Program-made: the position numbers and the translations under genes
Notes under the pieces: generated by a model
Database searches by the model: none
The model's input: only the letters and a program-made list of their open reading frames with translations
Told to the model about the DNA's origin: nothing
Assembly: GCF_003568665.1 (NCBI RefSeq)
Contig: NZ_QXMH01000001.1
Location: forward strand, 682,001-746,000
Reading direction: 5' to 3'
DNA: 64,000 nucleotides
Origin: Chitinophaga alhagiae
GTDB taxonomy: Bacteria > Bacteroidota > Bacteroidia > Chitinophagales > Chitinophagaceae
In this document: one piece after another, positions 35,175-42,334 of the stretch
Layout: every line of letters starts with the position of its first letter
How positions within the stretch are numbered: the stretch's first letter is position 1

Positions 35175-35755
35175 TGGAAAGTGGACCTAAAACAGCTGAG
35201 GGCGTTGTTCCGGAAGTAATGGGAGACATTATTATCCGCGTGGCACATGCCGGCGACATAATTTACGCAGATACCATCTCCGCCGAAATGGAATCTTCTG
35301 CCCTGGCCCGTGGCACAGGTATTTCCAAACGCCCGCCTTCCCTCATCCGGGAAAAGATACTTCAGGGCAAGGCCGTCATTGCCCTTTGCAAAAACGGCAT
35401 CTGGGCAGGTTTTTCTTACCTGCAAACCTGGGAGCGCGAAACATTTGTGTCTAACAGCGGCCTCATTGTAGCGCCGGCCTTCCGCGAAAAAGGGATTGCG
35501 GCGCTTATCAAGGTAAAAATATTCCAGCTCTCACGCCTGCTCTACCCGGCTGCCCGGCTCTTCAGCATCACTACCAGCGCCGCTGTTATGAAGCTCAATG
35601 CCCGCCTGGGTTTTTTACCGGTTACTTTCGCCGCGCTGCCGGCAGACCCGCTTTTCTGGGAAGGCTGCCGCAGCTGCGTAAACCACCACATCCTTTGCTC
35701 CAAACAACACCGCAATTGCCTTTGCACGGCACTGTTGTTCAGTCCGCCGGGGTAA
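35174..35755 (+). CDS. GNAT acetyltransferase of the arginine-cluster type, with Cys-rich C-terminus
   Basis: This 193-aa protein has a GNAT core: 'VAHAGDIIYADTISAEMESSALARGTGI', 'SGLIVAPAFREKGIAALIKVKIF' (the acetyl-CoA loop) and 'FSITTSAAVMKLNARLGF'. A C-terminal cysteine cluster, 'CRSCVNHHIL' then 'NCLCTALL', follows. From memory this resembles the GNAT next to argininosuccinate synthase in Bacteroidota arginine clusters. Here argG is absent. The gene is instead the third member of a coupled unit with a 32-aa membrane peptide and an unknown protein. The substrate is not known. Confidence 0.75.
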   Translation: MESGPKTAEGVVPEVMGDIIIRVAHAGDIIYADTISAEMESSALARGTGISKRPPSLIREKILQGKAVIALCKNGIWAGFSYLQTWERETFVSNSGLIVAPAFREKGIAALIKVKIFQLSRLLYPAARLFSITTSAAVMKLNARLGFLPVTFAALPADPLFWEGCRSCVNHHILCSKQHRNCLCTALLFSPPG

Positions 35756-35795
35756 ATGCCATACGCCCCGCCTTGCTGCAGGAATGAATTCCTTT

Positions 35796-35811
35796 GCTCA
35801 ATCGATTTTGC
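35796..35811. promoter_or_regulatory. Operator of the mannan PUL (before GH92-I)
   Basis: GCTCAATCGATTTTGC is a near-perfect copy of the palindrome shared by this PUL (reverse complement GCAAAATCGATTGAGC). It lies 71 bp before the GH92-I start. It is probably bound by the LacI regulator at 46197-47237. Confidence 0.7.
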
Positions 35812-35859
35812 TAGCGGTGATCACTACCTCCGAACCTGAAAACCCTTTATCTTTAGCTT

Positions 35860-35875
35860 GCAAAATCAATTACCA
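35860..35875. promoter_or_regulatory. Weaker second operator before GH92-I
   Basis: GCAAAATCAATTACCA keeps the left half of the consensus and part of the right. It ends six bases before the GH92-I start, so a bound repressor would also cover the initiation region. Confidence 0.45.
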
Positions 35876-35881
35876 AAAGCA

Positions 35882-38164
35882 ATGAGAACATCACTTTTCC
35901 TGCCCCTGCTGTTACTGCCGTATGCGCTTCCCGCGCAAGATCCGGCACAATATGTAAAGCCCATCATCGGCACGCAGAAAATGGGCCATACCTACCCCGG
36001 CGCCACCGTGCCCTTCGGCATGGTGCAGCTCAGTCCTGATACAGACACCATCCCCTACGAAATGAACGGGAAGTACAACCCTGACGTGTACAAGTACTGC
36101 GCCGGCTACCAGTATACAGACAAAACGATTGTTGGCTTCAGCCATACGCATTTCAGCGGCACCGGCCACTCAGACCTGGGGGATTTTCTCATTATGCCCA
36201 CCACCGGGCCGCTCCAGCTCAACCCCGGCACGGCAGACAAACCCGAAAGCGGCTACCGCTCCCGCTTCTCACACGAGCATGAAACGGCAGAAGCAGGGTA
36301 TTACAAGGTGAGGCTGGATGATCATAACATTCTTGCGGAACTGACCGCTACCAACCGCGTAGGGCTTCACCGGTATACGTTCCCACAGGCTGACCAGGCC
36401 CATATCATCCTTGACCTGGTTTCCGGGATCTATAACTACGATAAAAAGAACGTATGGACCTTTGTCAGGGTGGAAAACGACACCCTCATCACCGGCTACC
36501 GCCAGACCAGCGGCTGGGCGCGCACCCGCACCTTGTACTTTGCCATGGTATTTTCAAAACCCATTAAACAATACGGACATCAGAACCTTGACAGCAGCGT
36601 GTACAAAGGCTTCTACCGAAAATTTGACCAAACCTCCAACTTCCCTGAAATGGCCGGCCGCCGCATTACGGCCTGGTTCGATTTTGACACCAAAGCAGGT
36701 GAACAGCTGCAGATAAAATTTGCCCTTTCTCCCGTAAGCACCGCCGGCGCCCTTCGCAACCTGGCGGCAGAAGCGCCGGGCTGGGACTTTGAAGCGGCGA
36801 AAAGAAAAAGCAGGGAAGACTGGAACCGGGAACTATCCAAAGTAACGGTGAAGGCGCTCTCGGAAAACGATCTCATCAATTTTTACACGGCGCTGTACCA
36901 TACCTACCTCAGCCCTACCACTTACATGGACGTAGATGGCGCCTACCGCGGGCTTGACCAGCTGAATCACCAGGCCGAAGGCTTCACCAATTACACCACG
37001 TTCTCCCTGTGGGATACCTACCGCGCGCTTCACCCGCTGTTCAACATCCTCCAGCCCAGGCGCAATGCGGACATGGTACGCTCCATGCTGGAACACTACA
37101 ACCAGAGCGTACACAAAATGCTGCCGGTTTGGAGCCACCATGCTAACGAAAACTGGTGCATGATAGGCTACCACAGCGTTTCTGTGATTGCTGATGCCAT
37201 TGTGAAAGGGAACATCAGGGGCTACGATGCCATGCAGGCCCTGGAAGCCTGCGCCAACACAGCCCGCTACAAAAAATATGACGGCCTGGAATATTACATG
37301 GAACTGGGCTACGTGCCGGAAGACAAAAACAGCTCCTCCGTGTCCAAAACGCTGGAATATGCGTATGACGACTGGTGCATTGCACAGGTAGCAAAAAAAC
37401 TGGGCAGAACAGACCTGTACAACGAGTTCATTAAGCGCTCTCAAAACTACCGCCACGTGTACGATGCCTCCACCGGCTTTATGCGGCCCAAACTGAGCAA
37501 CGGCAGTTTCCGCAAGGAGTTTGACGTGCTCAGCACCCATGGCCAGGGTTTTATTGAAGGCAATGCCTGGAACTACAGCCTTTATGTACCACAGTACCCG
37601 GCTGAAATGATCGAGATGATGGGCGGCAAAAAACAGTTCACGCAGCACCTGGATTCGCTCTTTACCATGCACCTGCCGGATGCTTTTTTTGCTGAAACGG
37701 AAGACATTACCCGCGATGGCATTATTGGCAATTACGTACACGGTAACGAACCGGCCCACCACGCCGCCTACCTCTACAACTGGACGGGCGCTCCCTGGAA
37801 AACGCAGGAAAGGGTGCGTATGATACTGGAAAAGATGTATAAACCCGCCTCCGATGGTTTGGGTGGGAATGACGACTGCGGACAGATGAGCGCCTGGTAC
37901 CTGTTCAGCACGCTTGGCTTTTACCCCGTATGCCCCGGCTCAACAGCATATGCATTGGGCAGCCCGGCCATCCGCTCTGCCAGCCTGCAACTGGAAAACG
38001 GCAAAACTTTTACGGTGGAAGCCGTTGATCAAAGCCCGCAAAACGTATATGTCAGGAAAGTGGAACTGAACGGCAAGCCGCTGCAGCAGCGCTTTATCAG
38101 CCATAGCGACGTGATGGGCGGCGGCAAGCTCGTATTTTACATGAGCCGCAAGCCCACCAGGTAG
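35882..38164 (+). CDS. GH92 alpha-mannosidase (GH92-I), with the canonical catalytic acid
   Basis: The ATG at 35882 is used because it opens the signal peptide (cleavage near LPAQ); 760 aa. It has the GH92 N-terminal beta-sandwich ('GTQKMGHTYPGATVPFGMVQLSPDT') and (alpha/alpha)6 domain ('FSLWDTYRALHPLF'). The acid motif is HGNEP (Glu623). The base region is 'GGNDDCGQMSAWYLFSTLGFYPVCPG'. GH92 enzymes are Ca-dependent exo-alpha-mannosidases of N-glycans or fungal mannan. It converges with the second GH92 and has two operator-like sites upstream. The linkage cannot be told from sequence. Confidence 0.93.
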   Translation: MRTSLFLPLLLLPYALPAQDPAQYVKPIIGTQKMGHTYPGATVPFGMVQLSPDTDTIPYEMNGKYNPDVYKYCAGYQYTDKTIVGFSHTHFSGTGHSDLGDFLIMPTTGPLQLNPGTADKPESGYRSRFSHEHETAEAGYYKVRLDDHNILAELTATNRVGLHRYTFPQADQAHIILDLVSGIYNYDKKNVWTFVRVENDTLITGYRQTSGWARTRTLYFAMVFSKPIKQYGHQNLDSSVYKGFYRKFDQTSNFPEMAGRRITAWFDFDTKAGEQLQIKFALSPVSTAGALRNLAAEAPGWDFEAAKRKSREDWNRELSKVTVKALSENDLINFYTALYHTYLSPTTYMDVDGAYRGLDQLNHQAEGFTNYTTFSLWDTYRALHPLFNILQPRRNADMVRSMLEHYNQSVHKMLPVWSHHANENWCMIGYHSVSVIADAIVKGNIRGYDAMQALEACANTARYKKYDGLEYYMELGYVPEDKNSSSVSKTLEYAYDDWCIAQVAKKLGRTDLYNEFIKRSQNYRHVYDASTGFMRPKLSNGSFRKEFDVLSTHGQGFIEGNAWNYSLYVPQYPAEMIEMMGGKKQFTQHLDSLFTMHLPDAFFAETEDITRDGIIGNYVHGNEPAHHAAYLYNWTGAPWKTQERVRMILEKMYKPASDGLGGNDDCGQMSAWYLFSTLGFYPVCPGSTAYALGSPAIRSASLQLENGKTFTVEAVDQSPQNVYVRKVELNGKPLQQRFISHSDVMGGGKLVFYMSRKPTR

Positions 38165-38176
38165 GCACAAAAAAAA

Positions 38177-38196
38177 CATCCCGAAGAATCGGGATG
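38177..38196 (-). terminator. Terminator between the two GH92 genes
   Basis: A perfect stem CATCCCGA / TCGGGATG, followed on the minus strand by TTTTTTTTGTGCC. It ends the GH92-II transcript and may also slow plus-strand transcription. Confidence 0.75.
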
Positions 38197-38255
38197 TAAT
38201 ATATGTATACAGTGAACAATGAAATAGCAACATTGCTACTATTCCAGGATCTTGA

Positions 38256-40550
38256 TTATTTTTTTGCGTTTGAATAAGAATACGGGAAGGCATCCGGTTG
38301 GGTGCCTCTTGTTTTTTCAGGCTTCGCTCCCATGTTGACCCGCATTACGCCACCCTGCTGAATGGCCTGGTGACTGATCCAGTTTTGGGTGTGCGGCTTG
38401 CCGTTCAGCAGTACGCTTTGGGTGTAAAGGTTGGTGGCGCTGTTGCCTGGTGCTTCCACTACAAAACGTTTCCCGCTTTCCAGGGTAACGGTCATTTTAG
38501 GGAACAGGGGCGCGCCGAGTACGTACTGGTCTGTACCCGGACAAACGGGATAAAAACCCATGGCCGTAAACACGTACCAGGCGGAGGTTTGCCCGTTATC
38601 CTCATCTCCGCAATACCCGTCAGGCCCGGCATGGTACAATTTGTCCATCACCTGCCGCAGCCAGTACTGGGCTTTCCATGGCTGGCCGGCGTAATTGTAC
38701 AGGTAGACCATATGCTGGATGGGCTGGTTGCCATGAGCGTACTGGCCCATGTTACTGATCTGCATTTCACGGATCTCGTGAATAACGCTGCGGTAGTAGC
38801 TTTCATCGTACACCGGCGGCATTACGAACACGGAGTCAAGCATGCGGGCAAACATTGCACGGCCGCCCATCAGGTCTGCCAGGCCCTGCACATCGTGGAA
38901 CACAGACCAGGTGTAGTGCCAGCTATTGCCTTCAGTAAAGGCGTCTCCCCATTTGAAAGGATTGAAGGGCGCCTGGAAGCGGCCGTCTTTGTTCTTGCCG
39001 CGCATCAGTTTTGTTTCCGGGTCAAAAATATGGCGGTAGTTCTGGCTGCGTTTGGCAAAGCGGTCTATTTCCGCCTGGGGCCGGCCCAGGGCTGTGGCCA
39101 GTTTGTAAATAGTGAAATCGTCATACGCATATTCCAGTGTGCGGGCGGCGTTTTCATTCACGTTCACATCGTACGGTACGTACCCCAGCTCATTATAATA
39201 CTTTACGCCTTTACGGCCAACGGAAGAAAGCGGGCCTTCATTCTCTGAATTTTTCAGGATGGCCTCGTAGAGGGTATTAATGTCAAAACCGCGGATGCCT
39301 TTCAGGTAGGCATCTGCAATAATAGATGCGGAGTTGGAACCGATCATGCAATCCCGGTGGCCGGGGCTGGCCCATTCCGGCAACCATCCACTCTCTTTAT
39401 AGGTATTGGCCAAACCTTCCATAATATGGCTGTTCAGCTCAGGGTACATAAGGGTGAAGAAGGGGAATACGGCACGGAAGGTGTCCCAGAAACCGTTGTC
39501 TGTAAACATATAGCCGGGCAGTACCTGCCCGTTGTAGGGACTGTAATGTACAATGCGGTTTTGCGCATCGTACTCATAAAACTTGCGGGGAAACAGCAGC
39601 ACGCGGTACAGGCAGGAGTAAAAAGTGCGTACCTGGTCTGCTGTGCCGCCTTCCACCAGTATACGGCCCAGCTCTTTATTCCAGGCTGCCTTCGCTTTTT
39701 GCTGCGTAGCCTCAAAACTGTCTTTCCCTATTTCCCTTTGCAGGTTGAGAACGGCCTGTTCAAAGCTGATGAAAGAAGAGGCCACCTTCACGTGTACTTT
39801 TTCACCTTTGCCGGTTTTAAAGCCTACCACAGCGCCTACGTGACCGGCCTGCAGTTCCAGCGTATCTCCGGCCAGGCGGTTACCGTTCCAGGCATGTGCC
39901 ACGTTGAAAGGTTTGCTGAACTCCAGCACAAAATAGTTCTTGAAATTTTCCGGCACACCGCCGCTGTTGCGGGTAGTGTAGCCGATTATCTTGTTCTCTT
40001 TGGGAATGATCTTGATGTATGACCCGCGGTCAAAGGCGTCTACCACCACAAAAGCACTGTCTGTTTGCGGAAAGGTGAAGCGGAACTGGGCAGCCCTCTC
40101 CGTGGGCGTGATCTCGGTGGTTACGTCCGCATCCGCCAGGTACACGCTGTAATAATATGGTTTGGCGGTTTCCGCTTTGTGGGAGTACCAGCTGGCGCGG
40201 TCATCCTGTGTGAACTTCAGCGAGCCGGTAACCGGCATAATGGCAAACTGCCCGTAGTCATTGATCCAGGGGGAGGGCTGATGCGTTTGCTTGAAGCCGC
40301 GGAGCTTGTCTGCGCTGTACTGATAAGCCCAGCCGTTGCCAATAGTATTGGTCTGCGGCATCCAGAAGTTCATGCCCCAGGGCAGGGCAATAGCCGGGTA
40401 TGTGTTGCCGTTAGACAAACTTCCTTTGGAGTCTGTTCCCATCAGCGGGTTCACCCATTCTACCGGGTCTGTAACGCGGGTTACCGTTTGGGCCTGTGCG
40501 GCCGGCGCAGCATAGATAGCCAGCAAAAAAATCCATCCAATTTTTTTCAT
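38256..40550 (-). CDS. GH92 enzyme with Gln replacing the catalytic acid Glu (GH92-II)
   Basis: The ATG at 40550 opens a signal peptide (near AAQAQ); a frame-extending start at 40592 would lie across the operator at 40575-40590. 764 aa with GH92 hallmarks: 'NPLMGTDSKGSLSNGNTYP', 'GFWDTFRAVFPFF' and 'YCGDEDNGQTSAWYVFTAMGFYPVCPG'. At the acid position it reads HGNQP (codon CAG at 38724-38726, Gln609) where GH92-I has HGNEP. From memory, a GH92 with Glu-to-Gln here removes mannose from mannosyl-phosphate and needs no acid for the phosphate leaving group. So this may be a mannosyl-phosphate uncapping enzyme or an altered mannosidase. Confidence 0.9.
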   Translation of the reverse strand: MKKIGWIFLLAIYAAPAAQAQTVTRVTDPVEWVNPLMGTDSKGSLSNGNTYPAIALPWGMNFWMPQTNTIGNGWAYQYSADKLRGFKQTHQPSPWINDYGQFAIMPVTGSLKFTQDDRASWYSHKAETAKPYYYSVYLADADVTTEITPTERAAQFRFTFPQTDSAFVVVDAFDRGSYIKIIPKENKIIGYTTRNSGGVPENFKNYFVLEFSKPFNVAHAWNGNRLAGDTLELQAGHVGAVVGFKTGKGEKVHVKVASSFISFEQAVLNLQREIGKDSFEATQQKAKAAWNKELGRILVEGGTADQVRTFYSCLYRVLLFPRKFYEYDAQNRIVHYSPYNGQVLPGYMFTDNGFWDTFRAVFPFFTLMYPELNSHIMEGLANTYKESGWLPEWASPGHRDCMIGSNSASIIADAYLKGIRGFDINTLYEAILKNSENEGPLSSVGRKGVKYYNELGYVPYDVNVNENAARTLEYAYDDFTIYKLATALGRPQAEIDRFAKRSQNYRHIFDPETKLMRGKNKDGRFQAPFNPFKWGDAFTEGNSWHYTWSVFHDVQGLADLMGGRAMFARMLDSVFVMPPVYDESYYRSVIHEIREMQISNMGQYAHGNQPIQHMVYLYNYAGQPWKAQYWLRQVMDKLYHAGPDGYCGDEDNGQTSAWYVFTAMGFYPVCPGTDQYVLGAPLFPKMTVTLESGKRFVVEAPGNSATNLYTQSVLLNGKPHTQNWISHQAIQQGGVMRVNMGAKPEKTRGTQPDAFPYSYSNAKK

Positions 40551-40574
40551 ATTGCCTAGACGTGATGTTTGATT

Positions 40575-40590
40575 GCAAAATCGATTTTTC
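40575..40590. promoter_or_regulatory. Operator of the mannan PUL (before GH92-II)
   Basis: GCAAAATCGATTTTTC matches the PUL consensus with its right half slightly changed. It lies 25 bp upstream of the GH92-II start, so GH92-II is probably controlled separately from susCD. Confidence 0.7.
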
Positions 40591-40601
40591 AAAAAAGAAG
40601 G

Positions 40602-40625
40602 GGCCGGCCCAGGATTGGGCCAGCC
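40602..40625 (-). terminator. Terminator after the mannan-PUL susD
   Basis: GC-rich stem GGCCGGCCCA / TGGGCCAGCC with one mismatch, followed on the minus strand by TTCTTTTTTG. It separates susCD from GH92-II. Confidence 0.7.
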
Positions 40626-40675
40626 GTTAGATGCTACTCTTTATTGTTTGTATGATAAGCACTTGTTAATAACAG

Positions 40676-42322
40676 TTATTCGTACCCCGGATTCTGTTTC
40701 AGGTTTTTATTCAGGATCATCTGATTGTAAGGTATCGGGAAAAGCTCCCATTTATCTTGTCCTGACGCCGGGTGGTCCCACCAGGAAGCGGTAGTGAACT
40801 TACCGAACCTGATCATATCTGTTCTTCTTTTCCCCTCAAAAATAAACTCGCGGCCCCGTTCTGCCAAGAATTCGTCCAAAGTTAATTTTGCAACTGTATA
40901 AGCCTCTGTGGGCCAATCTGTTGCAGAGAACGCTCTTTTACGGACCTCATTCACCAGGTCTACCGCTTCCTGGGTGGCGGTACCGCCGTTCTTGCGCGTG
41001 AGGGCTTCTGCCTTATTGAAATAGATCTCGGCCAGGCGGTACAGCACAAAGTCGTTATTCCAGTACACATTAGAGGTTTGCGGGCCGGGACGGTACTTGT
41101 TAAAGCGCGCGCCGCTGTTTTCCTCGCCCCTCGTCATACCGCCTTCTCCTGCCTCTCCTTCCGAGTTACGGCGTATTTCCTTGACAAATACCAGCGGCCG
41201 GCCGGCATATTCTTCCGTGCCTTTTACGATACTGTCGTTAAAGTTGGTGCGGAAAGCCACGTCTATTTTGGCCGTGTCTATCAACATCCAGGTCTTTTTC
41301 CGCAGGTCTTTGTCTGAAAATGCGTCAAAGGCCGTGGGTATCACCACAATGCCGTTATTCCCGTTAAAGTTCGCATTATACAGCTTTTTTTGCTCATAAT
41401 GCCACAGGTCCCCGTTCCAGCCAAAGCGGAAGTTGCCCACCGTGTAGTCATAAGTGATCTGGAAAAGGTTTTCGGGAGAGGTGTGGTTCAGGTTATCAAA
41501 AGGCTTGAGCAGGTCTGTTTCCAGCCTGGGAGCCGCGCCAGACAAGGAACCGCAGGAGCCGTCCAGTATTTTGTTACAGGCGGCTATACACTCGTCCCAT
41601 TTGGGGGTATCGGCCCATTTTTCAGCGTTCAGGTATAGCTCCGCCAGCATGGCGTAGCCGGCTGCCCGGGTAACACGGCCCACCAGCGCGGGAGACAGCG
41701 GGGGCAACAGGTCTACGTTCTCCTTCAGTTCCTTCTCAATAAAAGCCCATACCTCCGCCCGAGGGGCGTTAACGGGACTAACAGGTACGCCTACTTCCGT
41801 TACAATGGGAATATTCCCATACAGGTCCATCAGCTTCAGGTAGTGCCAGGCGCGCAGCACCTTGGTTTCGGCAATAATGGCCGCCTTGTCCTCATCCGTC
41901 ATGCCGATGGTCTTGAAATCAATGGCGGAAAGGTCCTTGATGGTATTGTTGCAGAAGCCCATACCCCAGAACATCAGCCGCCAGGGGTTCCAGGCGTTGT
42001 TGTCGTTAGCTATCCAGGCGTGGTTGTGCAGGCGTATCCAGTCTCCGCCATCAAAGCCGTGGCGGCCTTTCTGCGGCCAGGCCAGCTGGTCTGCAGACAG
42101 TTCGCTCACCCGCCAGAAGCCTACCTGCCCCGTGGGGGCGGCCCAGGCATTGGCGTGGGTGAAGGGGCGGAGCACCGCCGCCATCACTTCCGTCCGGTTC
42201 TTGTAAAAGTTCTGCGCCGGTATTTCACTGTACACTGTTTCTTCCAGGTTGGTACAGGCACTCATGCCCAACATCAGGGAAGCGAGGCCTGCTACGATAT
42301 ATTTCTTTTGCATGTTCTTCAT
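40676..42322 (-). CDS. SusD/RagB-family outer-membrane lipoprotein (mannan-type PUL)
   Basis: This 548-aa protein has a lipoprotein signal (GMSAC) and the SusD pattern: 'AETKVLRAWHYLKLMDLYGNIPIVTEV', 'AGYAMLAELYLNAEKW', 'RLAEIYFNKAEALTRKNGG' and the tail 'LFPIPYNQMILNKNLKQNPGYE'. It is translated 12 bp after susC. With two GH92 enzymes beside it, the likely ligand is alpha-mannan or high-mannose glycan fragments. A start three codons later (42313) is possible. Confidence 0.93.
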   Translation of the reverse strand: MKNMQKKYIVAGLASLMLGMSACTNLEETVYSEIPAQNFYKNRTEVMAAVLRPFTHANAWAAPTGQVGFWRVSELSADQLAWPQKGRHGFDGGDWIRLHNHAWIANDNNAWNPWRLMFWGMGFCNNTIKDLSAIDFKTIGMTDEDKAAIIAETKVLRAWHYLKLMDLYGNIPIVTEVGVPVSPVNAPRAEVWAFIEKELKENVDLLPPLSPALVGRVTRAAGYAMLAELYLNAEKWADTPKWDECIAACNKILDGSCGSLSGAAPRLETDLLKPFDNLNHTSPENLFQITYDYTVGNFRFGWNGDLWHYEQKKLYNANFNGNNGIVVIPTAFDAFSDKDLRKKTWMLIDTAKIDVAFRTNFNDSIVKGTEEYAGRPLVFVKEIRRNSEGEAGEGGMTRGEENSGARFNKYRPGPQTSNVYWNNDFVLYRLAEIYFNKAEALTRKNGGTATQEAVDLVNEVRKRAFSATDWPTEAYTVAKLTLDEFLAERGREFIFEGKRRTDMIRFGKFTTASWWDHPASGQDKWELFPIPYNQMILNKNLKQNPGYE

Positions 42323-42334
42323 TTTTAGGAATTG

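Noticed and set aside
36833..37762. A 309-codon minus-strand frame inside GH92-I
   Set aside because: It is antisense to conserved GH92 catalytic sequence and has no signal or domain.
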